Assembly (NCBI GenBank): GCA_945952465.1
Contig: CAMFIB010000008.1
Span: 1-64,000 of the forward strand
DNA from: an uncultured Pseudomonadota bacterium
Lineage (GTDB): Bacteria > Pseudomonadota > Gammaproteobacteria > Burkholderiales > Burkholderiaceae_C
DNA length: 64,000 nt
Direction of reading: 5' to 3'
Shown: piece after piece, positions 35,395 through 48,129 of the stretch
How the letters are laid out: the number at the start of each line of letters is the position of its first letter
How positions within the stretch are numbered: the first letter of the stretch is position 1
Notes under the pieces: generated by a model
What the model was told of the DNA's origin: nothing
The model's input: only the letters and a program-made list of their open reading frames with translations
Databases searched by the model: none
Position numbers and translations under genes: made by a program

Positions 35395-36567
35395 TTACTT
35401 CTTGTTGGCGCCGAGCTGGCCGCGCACTTCGCCGGTGGTGTTGGCGGCGCTGTGGGCGTTCAGGTACAGGCCGTCCGTCATCAGCAGCGCGGCATCGCTT
35501 TCCGACAGCGTGGTGTTGGCGGGTGTGCGGTAGACCTGCAGCGTGGGCTGGGTGGTGTCACGCGTGAATTCGGTGATGACGTCGCCGTTCGTGCCCTTGT
35601 TGCCCCGGTGGATGTGGGCCATGGTGGGGGTGAAGCCGGTGAGCGTCATCTGGCCGAAGGCACTGAAAGGCTTGCTGGAATCCGGGTCGAAGGCGTAGAA
35701 GCCGATGCCGGTGGACGCGGTGACGACCGGCGGGTTTTCCTCGGCGCCGGTCATGGAGGCAATGCGCGCCTGATAGCCGATCTGGCCGCGGATCTCGCCG
35801 TCCGGGAAAGCGGCGCTGTGCACGTTGAAGTACTGGCGCTTGGCGCGGAAATCGGCCAATTGGGCGTCGGTCAGCACCTGGCTGCCGGTGTACTGGCCGG
35901 CGCCGGCCGCGGCCATGTCGATCAGCACGTCGCCCTTGGTGCCGATGGCGCCCGTGTGCAGATGCGCCATGGTCGGCGTGAGGCCGGCGTAGGTGATGCT
36001 CACGTCGGCGCGCTTGCTGTCGGGGTCGACCGCGATCACGCCCAGCCCGGTGGCTGTCGATTTGTTCTGCACCAGTTCCTGCAGACCGGACAGGCGGGCC
36101 AGCTGCACCTCGCGGTTGATCTGGCCCCGCAGCTCGCCGTTCGGGAAGGCGGCGGAATGCACGTTGAGGTAGAGGCCGCCAGCCTTGAAGGCGTCGATCT
36201 GGGCGCGCGTCAGCACGGTGTTGTCGGGCACGCGGTACTGGTTGGTCTGGCCGCTGATCGGTGTCAGGTTGACGATGACGTCGCCGTTGGTGCCGGCCGT
36301 GCCAGCGTGGATGTGCGCCATCGTCGCCGTCACGCCGCTGACGGTCAGCACGCCCGACAGGTCACCGCGGTCGGTGTTGAGCGTCAGCACGCCGGTGCCG
36401 GTGGCCAGTGAACTCACCTCTTCCACCTCCTGCGTCGGGCTGAGCTTGGTTTCACGAACGGTGAAGTTGTCGTCGTCGCCACCGCCGCAAGCGGCGACAA
36501 GCGACGCAACCGTGACGGAAAGCGCCAGCGCTGGCAGCCAGCGTGACAGTGTGAAGCGGGCATTCAT
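35395..36567 (-). CDS. Lipoprotein with three CHRD domains
   Basis: This 390-residue lipoprotein has a signal peptide ending in LVAAC near residue 26, with a Gly/Asp-rich stretch after it. Three CHRD domains of about 115 residues follow. Each has the pattern MAHIH.G..GTNGDV then LYLNVHSAAFPNGELRGQI, seen in order as NVHSAAFPNGELRGQI, NVHSAAFPDGEIRGQI and NAHSAANTTGEVRGQL. CHRD domains were named from chordin, and their role in bacteria is not known. They may bind metal or partner proteins; the repeated His residues are suggestive. The ATG at 36567 is preceded by AAGGAG at seven bases. Function and location on the outer membrane are inferred. Confidence 0.85.
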   Translation of the reverse strand: MNARFTLSRWLPALALSVTVASLVAACGGGDDDNFTVRETKLSPTQEVEEVSSLATGTGVLTLNTDRGDLSGVLTVSGVTATMAHIHAGTAGTNGDVIVNLTPISGQTNQYRVPDNTVLTRAQIDAFKAGGLYLNVHSAAFPNGELRGQINREVQLARLSGLQELVQNKSTATGLGVIAVDPDSKRADVSITYAGLTPTMAHLHTGAIGTKGDVLIDMAAAGAGQYTGSQVLTDAQLADFRAKRQYFNVHSAAFPDGEIRGQIGYQARIASMTGAEENPPVVTASTGIGFYAFDPDSSKPFSAFGQMTLTGFTPTMAHIHRGNKGTNGDVITEFTRDTTQPTLQVYRTPANTTLSESDAALLMTDGLYLNAHSAANTTGEVRGQLGANKK

Positions 36568-36728
36568 GGGGAGTCTCCTTGGGGTGTGTGCGGTTTTGCC
36601 GGGGTGCAGCCCGAGCATAGGAACGCACTACCCACCATTGAGACGGCGCGACTCCCCTGTCGGCGCCGGTGCACACGCCGAACCGGCGATGGTTCGGGCC
36701 TACAAGGGTTTACACCGCCAGAAATGGC

Positions 36729-36751
36729 AACGGCCCCATCGAGGGGCCGTT
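36729..36751. terminator. Hairpin in the 36.6-36.8 kb gap
   Basis: A nine-base stem AACGGCCCC with GGGGCCGTT closes over a five-base loop. Neither strand has a strong T-run, so it is only a possible terminator, perhaps for the gene fragment ending at 36770. Confidence 0.4.
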
Positions 36752-36769
36752 CTCATGACAGGCTGCGGC

Positions 36770-36970
36770 TCAGAACTTGCCGAGCTGATCGCCCTGGATG
36801 CGCACGATCTGGCCGGCCTGCCCGTGCGGTTGCGGCTCCTGCGCGAAGGTGCGCACGGCACCCTCCTTGGTCTTGACGGTGGTGACCCAGACCTTTTTGC
36901 TGGCGACCTTCTTCTGCGCCTCATTGCCCACGTAGCGGCCGGTGCCGCCCCCGCTGCCAAGCGCCGTCAA
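36770..36970 (-). pseudogene. Truncated glycine-zipper protein fragment
   Basis: From a TTG at 36970 the frame encodes 66 residues that read like the C-terminal half of the neighbouring glycine-zipper protein. GGGTGRYVGNEAQKK is followed by VWVTTVKTKEGAVRTFAQEP and AGQIVRIQGDQL. The neighbour has YQVRVRMEDGSYRTVEQA at the matching place. The signal peptide, linker and most of the zipper are missing. It is best read as the remnant of a tandem duplication. It could be translated as a small protein from the TTG, but no good ribosome site is seen. It lies just after a terminator. Confidence 0.5.
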
Positions 36971-36977
36971 GCCAATG

Positions 36978-37010
36978 AAAAAGCCGCCCGGCCTACAGCG
37001 CGGGCGGCTT
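36978..37010 (-). terminator. Terminator after the glycine-zipper gene
   Basis: A perfect ten-base stem, AAGCCGCCCG with CGGGCGGCTT, closes over a ten-base loop, followed on the minus strand by five T. It ends the transcript of the gene at 37036-37842. Confidence 0.85.
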
Positions 37011-37035
37011 CGCAGCCGAGGCCGGAGCGACGGCC

Positions 37036-37842
37036 TCAGTAGGCCGAGCCAGAGCCGACGTAGCCGCTGTTGGGCGCGGGCGCCGGGCCATACACCGCGT
37101 TGTCGGCACCGCGCAGCGTGTTGCCATCCACCGTGACGCGAGCGCCGATGGCCGGGGCCGTGGCCTGCTCGACGGTGCGGTAGCTGCCGTCTTCCATCCG
37201 CACGCGAACCTGATAGGTGGTGGTCTTGTTCATGTTGCGCTGCACCGCGTTGCCGGCATAGCCGCCGCCCACCGCACCCAGCACCGTGGCCGCCGTCCGG
37301 CCGCTGCCGTGGCCGATCTGGTTGCCAACAATGGCGCCCAGCACCCCGCCGGCGACCGCGCCGACGCCGTTGCCCTGGCCGGCGTGTTGCACCGGGGTGA
37401 CCGACTCGATCGAACCGCAGTTCACGCAAATCTGGCGCGTCGGCTGAGCGACCGGGTAGTTGCCCGGCGTCTGGCCCACATTGCCGGTGGGGTAGGCGCT
37501 GGGCGCATCGTGGCGCACAGGCGGTGCACGGTGCACGACCTTGGGAGCCGGCTTGGGGGCGGGCTTGGGCGCCGGCTCGTCAATGATGGGCGCGGCGGCG
37601 GCCTGCGGCTTGGCGGTGTCGGCAGGGGCCGGCGTGGCGGCGGGCGCCACAACGGCGGCGGCCGGCGCCATGGCCACGGCCTCAGCCGGCGTGGTGGCTG
37701 GCTTCATCTGCGTGTAGGCCAGCGTGCCACCCAGGGCCAGCACGGCGGCGCCGAGCGCACCCACGGCGATCCACAGGGGTTTCTTGTTGTCGCTGGCGGC
37801 GCCGGGTTGGGCATTGCCGTTGGGAGAGTAGGGGGTGTCCAT
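37036..37842 (-). CDS. Glycine-zipper 2TM-domain protein
   Basis: This 268-residue envelope protein has one N-terminal membrane anchor (about 22-45), a Pro/Ala/Lys linker (about 50-110) and a glycine-zipper 2TM domain (GVGAVAGGVLGAIVGNQIGHG, AATVLGAVGGGYAGN). The region after it (YQVRVRMEDGSYRTV) is typical of SlyB/RcnB-adjacent proteins of this type. Such proteins lie in the inner or outer membrane and are linked to envelope stability. No clear partner is encoded nearby. A truncated relative lies downstream. Confidence 0.85.
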   Translation of the reverse strand: MDTPYSPNGNAQPGAASDNKKPLWIAVGALGAAVLALGGTLAYTQMKPATTPAEAVAMAPAAAVVAPAATPAPADTAKPQAAAAPIIDEPAPKPAPKPAPKVVHRAPPVRHDAPSAYPTGNVGQTPGNYPVAQPTRQICVNCGSIESVTPVQHAGQGNGVGAVAGGVLGAIVGNQIGHGSGRTAATVLGAVGGGYAGNAVQRNMNKTTTYQVRVRMEDGSYRTVEQATAPAIGARVTVDGNTLRGADNAVYGPAPAPNSGYVGSGSAY

Positions 37843-37977
37843 AAGGGTCCTCGCGTTTTGTTGGTTCGGATGCCGCTATTTAACGCCGTTCGGCCGTCTG
37901 GCGCTTACCGGCCGGGTTTCGCTGCGGCGAAGCTTTGTAACCTGCCGTATCGTCCGGAAACGCCTGGAAGCAGGTTA

Positions 37978-38910
37978 TCAGGGTGTGACGGCCTCGACCA
38001 CCGCGCGTTTGGCGTCGTCCAGATCGTTGATGTGGCGCACCTCTTCCAGCGCGCGGGCGCAACCGGCCGAGAACAGCAGGATGGCGGCCGAGAAATAAAT
38101 CCACATCAGCAGCACGATGAGCGAGCCGGCGGCCCCATAGGCCGACACCACCGCCGCGGAAGACAGGTAGGCGGCCAGCACATGGCGGCCCACCGTGAAC
38201 AGCGTGGCACCCACGCAGGCGCCGAACAGCATGTGCCGCAGCGGCGGCTTGGGACCGGAGCTGAGCCGCATCAGGCCGACGAACAGGCCCGCGCAAATGG
38301 CATACGCAATGACCTCGTTGAGCACCACCAGCAACTGCTCCAGCGCCACCCACTGGCCGGCCCAGCCGGCGAACAGGTTCAGCAGCGTGGTGATGGTGAG
38401 CGACACCAGCAGCAGAAAACCGAAGGCCAGGATGTAGGCCACGCCGCGCAGCCGCAGCGAGGCGGTGTACCACCACTGGCGCTCCGACGGCGCGCCGCGG
38501 TCGTGCCACCACAGCCGCTCCATGGCCGACTGCAGCTCGCCGAACACGCCGGTGGCCCCGAAGATCAGGATGGCAAAGCCCAGCAGCGACGCCAGCAGGC
38601 CTTCGGCGGGCTCCTTGGCGCTGTCGAGCGCGCCGCGCAGCACCGCCGCACCCTGGTCACCCACCACGGTGCCGATCTGCGCGATCAGCCCCTGCTCGAG
38701 CGTCGAGCGGTCCACCCACCAGCCGAGCAGCGCAACCAGCAACACCAGCAGCGGCGCCAGACTGAGGATGCCGTAGAACGACATCGCCGCCGCCATGCGC
38801 GTGCCTTCGGCGTCGCTCCAGAGCTGGTAGGCGCGCACGATGGGATGCCAGGGGCGCCGCGTGTCGGCGGCGACCCGCTGGAAGCGGTCGGCGGTCTGGC
38901 GGAAGATCAT
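37978..38910 (-). CDS. YihY/BrkB-family membrane protein
   Basis: This 310-residue inner-membrane protein belongs to the YihY/BrkB family, once annotated as RNase BN. It has about six hydrophobic segments and the family landmarks AMSFYGILSLAPLLVLLVALLGWW, LRGVAYILAFGFLLLVSL, and GAAGSLIVLLMWIYFSAAILLFSAG. The ATG at 38910 gives the usual N-terminus (MIFRQTADRFQ). The function of the family is not settled; a role in transport has been suggested. It is followed by a 135-base gap before the glycine-zipper gene. Confidence 0.9.
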   Translation of the reverse strand: MIFRQTADRFQRVAADTRRPWHPIVRAYQLWSDAEGTRMAAAMSFYGILSLAPLLVLLVALLGWWVDRSTLEQGLIAQIGTVVGDQGAAVLRGALDSAKEPAEGLLASLLGFAILIFGATGVFGELQSAMERLWWHDRGAPSERQWWYTASLRLRGVAYILAFGFLLLVSLTITTLLNLFAGWAGQWVALEQLLVVLNEVIAYAICAGLFVGLMRLSSGPKPPLRHMLFGACVGATLFTVGRHVLAAYLSSAAVVSAYGAAGSLIVLLMWIYFSAAILLFSAGCARALEEVRHINDLDDAKRAVVEAVTP

Positions 38911-39022
38911 GCCGCCAGCGTATCGAGGGCGGCGCGAGAGCGCCATCGGAAGCCGGCGAAAGTGCCTGTAGGCGTGGTCCGATCACGCCCGCGAAAGCAC
39001 GGCCGCCGGGCCGCCCAGAGGG

Positions 39023-41770
<2,748 letters not shown>

Positions 41771-41789
41771 GGCTCACCTTGTGCGGGAC

Positions 41790-41866
41790 AGGTGAGCGTC
41801 GTTGGCAAAGCGAGACAACCCAAGCCTGACGGCGCCGGCCCGGCTCCGCTGCAACGCTCCTTGGGT
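41790..41866 (-). promoter_or_regulatory. S-adenosylhomocysteine (SAH) riboswitch before the C-terminal metH gene
   Basis: On the minus strand the region reads as an SAH aptamer. P1 is ACCCAAG (41866-41860) with CTTGGGT (41824-41818). The conserved blocks are GGAGCGTTGCA, then CAGGCTTGGG, then AACGACGCTCACC, in the order and spacing of the known family. The 3' part GACGCTC can pair with GAGCGTTG in the ligand-bound pseudoknot. Just beyond the aptamer, GCTCACCT can instead pair with AGGTGAGC, which contains the ribosome binding site. So SAH binding should free the site: an ON switch, as published for this class. Bases 41771-41789 form the rest of the expression platform. Confidence 0.92.
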
Positions 41867-41913
41867 CACAATCGATTTTAGTCCAACCTGCGCTCCGGCC
41901 ACCCTTTCAGTCC

Positions 41914-42513
41914 ATGCTCCAGTCGCTGTTCCAACGCAAGCTCGGCGGCCGCCTGCTCGGTGCGTCGCGGCAAGACCGGCTGGAGGCCATGGAAGGCTCG
42001 GAGAGCGCGGCGCTGGCCGCCGAGCTGCTACGCGCGCCCACCGCGCTGATGCAGCTCGACGAAGCCGAGGCGCGCACGGTGGTCAGCTACATGCTGCCCA
42101 TGCGCATCCCGGCGGGCAATACTTTCATCAAGCAGGGCGACCGCGACAGCACCGACTACATGGTGCTGGTGCTCGACGGCGAGATCACGGTGGAGACCAT
42201 CGTCGTCAGCCGCACCGAGCCGGTGGTGCTGCATGTGCTGGGCGAAGGCGCGCTCATTGGCGAGCTGGGCCTGCTCGACGGCGAGCCGCGCTCGGCCTCC
42301 TGCACCGCCACCGTGCCGGTGAGCTGCGCCATCCTGACGCGCCGCGCACTCGAAGACCTGATGCGCGACGACCCCCGCACCGCCGCCAAGCTGATGATGG
42401 CCATTTCGGCCCGGCTCGCGCAGCGCATCCGCGAAACCAGCGAGAAGCTCAACCGTTTCGCGATGCTGACCAAGGCCATGCAGCAGGAAATCGACCGGCT
42501 GCTGCCCACTTGA
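41914..42513 (+). CDS. Cyclic-nucleotide-binding domain protein without helix-turn-helix
   Basis: This 199-residue protein has one cyclic-nucleotide-binding domain (about 40-155), with AGNTFIKQGDRDSTDYMVLVLDGEITV, GEGALIGELGLLDGEPRSASC and the phosphate-binding-cassette position. No DNA-binding domain follows; the C-terminus is a helical region (about 160-199). It may act through protein contacts. Which nucleotide, if any, it binds cannot be told. It is divergent from the C-terminal metH gene and converges on the exported protein gene. The start is the ATG at 41914. Confidence 0.83.
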   Translation: MLQSLFQRKLGGRLLGASRQDRLEAMEGSESAALAAELLRAPTALMQLDEAEARTVVSYMLPMRIPAGNTFIKQGDRDSTDYMVLVLDGEITVETIVVSRTEPVVLHVLGEGALIGELGLLDGEPRSASCTATVPVSCAILTRRALEDLMRDDPRTAAKLMMAISARLAQRIRETSEKLNRFAMLTKAMQQEIDRLLPT

Positions 42514-42534
42514 GCGCCGTGGCGCCGCCCCCGC

Positions 42535-43212
42535 TCAGGGTTTGGCGAATTCCTGGTTGAAGCCGAGCGTGACGATGCGCGCGCCGGTTGCCGACGAGCG
42601 CGCCACGCTGAGGTCCAGCCCCAGGTCGTCGTTCACCATCCAGCGCGCGCCGACGCGCGAGATGCCGTCCTGCAGCCGCAGGATGCGTTCGGCCATCAGC
42701 GTGAAGCGGTCGTTCGGCGACCATTCGGCGCCAACGCCCACCCGCTTCGTCGAGGGCACGCCGCCGCCCCAGTCGCCGCCCACGTTGGCATGCACCTGCA
42801 GGCGCTCGCTGGGAAACAGCGTGAGGGGCACGATCATCGAATGGATGGGCTTGCCGCCGGGCCTCAGGTCGAACGCCACCGAATAGGCCAGCCCGGCCGA
42901 CAACCGAGACACCAGCGGGTCCACCACCCACTTGACGGACGGCCCGGCCGTGCGGACCACGCCCGTCTGGTCGTGCCGGTGGTCCAGGTTGAGGCCCAGC
43001 TCGAAGGCGCCGACCCGGCAGGCCGGCCCGATGTGCGGGCTGTCGCCGCCGGTGTTGCGCGCGGCGTGGATCTTCCAGACCTCGACCTGACAGCGCCCCT
43101 CGTTCACGATGGCCGCGTCGTCCACCTCGAAGTGGCCGCCGGCGGCCAGGGTCCACGGCGCGGGCAGGGCACAGGCCAGCGCCAGCAGCGCCGCGCGCGC
43201 GGGCCGGAACAC
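42535..43212 (-). CDS. Exported protein of unknown function, next to the phosphate transporter
   Basis: I do not recognise the family. The 225-residue product has a signal peptide of about 24 residues, if read from the GTG at 43212. The rest is mostly beta-strand-like, with GHFEVDDAAIVNEGRCQVEVWKI, a central FELGLNLDHRHDQ region, and RLSAGLAYSVAFDLRP. The pattern of short alternating strands with Gly/Asp turns resembles an outer-membrane barrel or beta-sandwich. It starts two bases after the pit stop and is likely co-transcribed with it. The start is a GTG; the frame is open further upstream inside pit. Confidence 0.55.
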   Translation of the reverse strand: MFRPARAALLALACALPAPWTLAAGGHFEVDDAAIVNEGRCQVEVWKIHAARNTGGDSPHIGPACRVGAFELGLNLDHRHDQTGVVRTAGPSVKWVVDPLVSRLSAGLAYSVAFDLRPGGKPIHSMIVPLTLFPSERLQVHANVGGDWGGGVPSTKRVGVGAEWSPNDRFTLMAERILRLQDGISRVGARWMVNDDLGLDLSVARSSATGARIVTLGFNQEFAKP

Positions 43213-43214
43213 GC

Positions 43215-44828
43215 TCAGAACAGCTGCGAGAACAGCCAGAACAGACCGCCGGACAGCGCCATGGCGGCCGGCAGCGTCAGCACCCAGGCCATCGCCAGGC
43301 TGCGCACGGTGGACCATTGCAGGCCCGAGCCGTTGGCCGCCATGGTGCCGGCCACGCCGGACGACAGCACGTGCGTGGTCGACACCGGCAGGCCGAAGAT
43401 GTCGGCCGCGCCGATGGTGCCCATGGCCACCAGCTCGGCCGAGGCGCCCTGGCCGTAGGTGAGGTGGGTCTTGCCGATCTTCTCGCCCACCGTCACGACG
43501 ATGCGCTTCCAGCCGACCATGGTGCCCAGGCCCAGCGCGATCGCCACCGCCACCTTCACCCACAGCGGAATGAACTTGGTCGCGTCGTCCATCAGCGCCT
43601 TGAACGCCACCAGGTTCTTCTTCGCGTCTGCGGTGAGCTTGAGGTTGCCGTCTTTCAGCACGTAGCGGGTGGTTTCGGAGGCGAGGTACATGTCGTTGCG
43701 GACGTTGGACACTGCCTCGTTCGGCACCTTGTCGAGCGTGCCGTACTGGCGCACCTGCTGGCCGATGTCGCCGGTCACGGCGGCCAGGGCCGGCAGCAGT
43801 TCGGGCTTCACCTCGCGGGTGCGCAGATAGTCCGACAGCGCCAGGCGCGGCTCGGCCGGGCGGGCGCCGGGGGCGGTTTCAACGATGGACTGCTGCGTGA
43901 CCTGTGCCAGCGCGGCGAACTGCACCTGCTGCTCCATCGGCATGGCGCGGTTCAGCGCGTAGGCCAGCGGCACGGTGCCGACCAGGATCAGCATGATGAG
44001 GCCCATGCCCTTCTGCCCGTCGTTGGAGCCGTGCGCGAACGACACGCCGGTGCAGGTGAGGATGAGGATGGCGCGGATCCACAGCGGCGGCGGCTGGTCG
44101 CCCTTGGGCTCCTCGAACAGCTCCTTGTTCTTGCGCAGCAGCGCGCGCAGCGCCAGCAGCAGCAGCGCCGCCACGCCGAAGCCGACCATGGGCGACAGCA
44201 GCAGCGCGTAGCCCACCTTGGTGGCCTGCGCCCAATCGACGCCGCTGGTGCCGTCGCGGCCGTGCATCAGCGCATTGGCCACGCCGACGCCGATGATGGA
44301 GCCGATCAGCGTGTGCGAAGAAGACGCCGGCAGACCCAGCCACCAGGTGCCCAGGTTCCAGACGATGGCGGCGATCAGCAGCGCGAACACCATCGCGAAA
44401 CCGGCGCTGGAGCCGACCTGCAGGATCAGCTCCACCGGCAGCAGCGAAATGATGCCGAAGGCCACCGCGCCGCTCGACACCATGACGCCGAGGAAGTTGA
44501 AGAAGCCCGACCACACCACCGCCACGTTGGCCGGCAGCGAGTGGGTGTAGATCACGGTGGCCACCGCATTGGCGGTGTCGTGGAAACCGTTGACGAACTC
44601 GAAGCCGAGCGCAATCAGCAGCGCCACGCCCAGCAGGATGAAGGGCAGCATCGTCGTCGTGCGCAGGCCGCTGCTGTCGACGTCGGCAAACAGGCTGTAG
44701 CCGGTGAACGCAATGCCGCCGAGCAGCAGCACGGCGAACACCGCCACCGTCAGCGGGCTGGTCTTGCCGTCGAGTTTGGGGCGCGCGGATGCGGGGGTTG
44801 TGGCCGCCGGGGCGAGGGTGGACGACAT
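43215..44828 (-). CDS. PiT-family inorganic phosphate transporter
   Basis: This 537-residue protein imports phosphate with a metal ion or protons. It has two PiT signature regions: FVNGFHDTANAVATVIYT in the first half and SFAHGSNDGQKGMG in the second, with about ten to twelve membrane segments and a large central loop (about 320-430). The second half ends with GIGAADIFGLPVSTTHVLSS-like repeats of the first. It lies between the two halves of metH and is followed closely by an exported protein gene. The start is the ATG at 44828. Confidence 0.95.
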   Translation of the reverse strand: MSSTLAPAATTPASARPKLDGKTSPLTVAVFAVLLLGGIAFTGYSLFADVDSSGLRTTTMLPFILLGVALLIALGFEFVNGFHDTANAVATVIYTHSLPANVAVVWSGFFNFLGVMVSSGAVAFGIISLLPVELILQVGSSAGFAMVFALLIAAIVWNLGTWWLGLPASSSHTLIGSIIGVGVANALMHGRDGTSGVDWAQATKVGYALLLSPMVGFGVAALLLLALRALLRKNKELFEEPKGDQPPPLWIRAILILTCTGVSFAHGSNDGQKGMGLIMLILVGTVPLAYALNRAMPMEQQVQFAALAQVTQQSIVETAPGARPAEPRLALSDYLRTREVKPELLPALAAVTGDIGQQVRQYGTLDKVPNEAVSNVRNDMYLASETTRYVLKDGNLKLTADAKKNLVAFKALMDDATKFIPLWVKVAVAIALGLGTMVGWKRIVVTVGEKIGKTHLTYGQGASAELVAMGTIGAADIFGLPVSTTHVLSSGVAGTMAANGSGLQWSTVRSLAMAWVLTLPAAMALSGGLFWLFSQLF

Positions 44829-44922
44829 GGGGATGGGTGTGGGGTGGAAAGGAACCGCATCGTCCCCGGCGCCCGTGACAGGCGCGTGTCACCCAGCCCG
44901 CCGCCCGTGACGGACGTGTGTC

Positions 44923-44959
44923 AAAACCCCGCTGGCCGCCGGTGTGGCCCGCCAGCGGG
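44923..44959 (-). terminator. Terminator after the N-terminal metH gene
   Basis: A nine-base stem, CCCGCTGGC with GCCAGCGGG, closes over a loop of 14 bases, and the minus strand continues with GTTTT. It lies 11 bases after the metH stop at 44971. Confidence 0.75.
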
Positions 44960-44970
44960 CAGCCGGCCGC

Positions 44971-46017
44971 TCAGGCGGCTTCGCGGTAGAAGCCGGCGCG
45001 GTGCAGGCCGCGCGGCGCCAGCGGCGCGACGGTGCGGCCGATGGCGCCGATGTGGTCGGGCGTGGTGCCGCAGCAGCCGCCGACGATGTTGACCAACCCC
45101 TCGGCCGCGAACTCGTGCAGCAGCCGCGAGGTGACCTCTGGCGTCTCGTCGAAGCCGGTGTCGCTCATCGGGTTGGGCAGGCCGGCGTTGGGGTAGCAGC
45201 TCACGTAGGTGTCGGGCGCGACCCGGTTCAGCTCCTGGATGTAGGGCCGCATCAGCGCCGCGCCGAGCGCGCAGTTGAGGCCGACGGCCAGCGGCCGCGC
45301 GTGGCGCACGCTGTGCCAGAAGGCGGTGACGGTCTGGCCGCTGAGGATGCGGCCGGAGGCGTCGGTCACGGTGCCGCTGATGATGAGCGGCAACCGCTCG
45401 CCGCTGTTGTCGAAGAACTCCTCGATGGCGAACAGCGCGGCCTTGGCGTTCAGCGTGTCGAAGATGGTCTCGACCAGCAGCACGTCGCTGCCGCCCTCGA
45501 CCAGCGCCTCGGTCTGTTCGTAATAGGCGGCGCGCAGTTCCTCGAAGCTGGTGTTGCGGGCGCCGGGGTCGTTCACGTCGGGGCTGATGCTGGCCGTCTT
45601 GGGCGTGGGGCCGAGCGCGCCGGCCACGAAGCGCGGTTTGTCGGGCGTGCTGAACTTGTCGCAGGCGGCGCGCGCCAGCTTGGCCGATTCCAGGTTCATC
45701 TCGCGCGCCAGCTCGGCCATGTCGTAGTCGGCCTGCGCGATGGTGGTGGCGCCGAAGGTGTTGGTCTCGATCAGGTCGGCGCCGGCCGCGAGGTAGCCTT
45801 CGTGGATGTCACGGATCACGTCGGGCCGGGTCAGGCTGAGCAGCTCGTTGTTGCCCTTCACGTCCTTGTGGAAGTCCTTGAAGCGCTCGCCGCGGTACTG
45901 GGCCTCGTTCAGCTTGAAGCGCTGGATCATCGTGCCCATTGCGCCGTCGAGGATGGCGATGCGTTGCGCGAGGATGGCCGGCAGCGCCTGGCCGCGGGTG
46001 TAGACGAGGGGCTTCAT
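44971..46017 (-). CDS. metH: Methionine synthase N-terminal gene (homocysteine S-methyltransferase domain)
   Basis: This 348-residue protein is the homocysteine-binding domain of a split cobalamin-dependent methionine synthase. It has [12 protein letters not shown] near the N-terminus, and the zinc-ligand cysteines appear as VGLNCALG and [11 protein letters not shown]. The three-gene insert between it and the C-terminal metH gene means the halves are made from different transcripts. The ATG at 46017 is the first reasonable start; the frame is open to 46113 upstream. It should form a complex with the C-terminal protein to make a working enzyme. Confidence 0.95.
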   Translation of the reverse strand: MKPLVYTRGQALPAILAQRIAILDGAMGTMIQRFKLNEAQYRGERFKDFHKDVKGNNELLSLTRPDVIRDIHEGYLAAGADLIETNTFGATTIAQADYDMAELAREMNLESAKLARAACDKFSTPDKPRFVAGALGPTPKTASISPDVNDPGARNTSFEELRAAYYEQTEALVEGGSDVLLVETIFDTLNAKAALFAIEEFFDNSGERLPLIISGTVTDASGRILSGQTVTAFWHSVRHARPLAVGLNCALGAALMRPYIQELNRVAPDTYVSCYPNAGLPNPMSDTGFDETPEVTSRLLHEFAAEGLVNIVGGCCGTTPDHIGAIGRTVAPLAPRGLHRAGFYREAA

Positions 46018-46086
46018 GCCGCCATTGTAGGAAGCGGCTCCGGCATTGGCGGGACAATGGTCGGCGCCGCTGGCGGCTCTTTGGCC

Positions 46087-46156
46087 CTGTTTTTGCAACA
46101 TTTTCGGCCTCAAGTCAGCGCCAGTGTTCGTTTTCTAGCTTCTATTTTGATAGCGC
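46087..46156 (+). repeat. R1 dispersed repeat, copy F
   Basis: The copy has CTGTTTTTGCAACATTTTCG, then GCCTCAAGTCAGCGCCAGTG, then CTAGCTTCTATTTTGATAGC. It fills most of the gap between the divergent metH (N-terminal) and recQ genes. It ends eight bases before the recQ start. Confidence 0.75.
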
Positions 46157-46163
46157 ATCTGCC

Positions 46164-48047
<1,884 letters not shown>

Positions 48048-48082
48048 AACGCCGCAGCGAAGGGCCGTTCCCGAGCAAGGCA

Positions 48083-48129
48083 GCCCCCTCGGGGGGCAGC
48101 GACCCGCGCAGCGGCGGAGCGTGGGGGCC
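48083..48129 (+). repeat. R2 dispersed repeat, copy 2
   Basis: The segment has GCCCCCTCGGGGGGCAGCGA and, after about 20 bases, GTGGGGGCC, matching copy 1 at 16053-16101. It lies between recQ and the end of the response regulator gene; the repeat's last base is the first base of that gene's stop codon. Confidence 0.65.

Noticed and set aside
41867-41913. Clear sigma-70 promoter in the gap between the C-terminal metH gene and the cyclic-nucleotide-binding gene
   Set aside because: An AT-rich stretch (ATCGATTTTAG) is there, but no -35/-10 pair at 16-18 bases could be read with confidence on either strand.
46018-46090. Cobalamin or SAH riboswitch before the N-terminal metH gene
   Set aside because: I looked for the conserved B12-box and for the SAH blocks in the gap and saw none. 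Only R1 copy F and a short stretch remain.
45939-46163. Extended N-terminus of recQ
   Set aside because: The frame is open upstream to 45939, but that part overlaps the divergent metH gene and reads as Arg-rich noise. The GTG at 46164 gives the known RecQ N-terminus.
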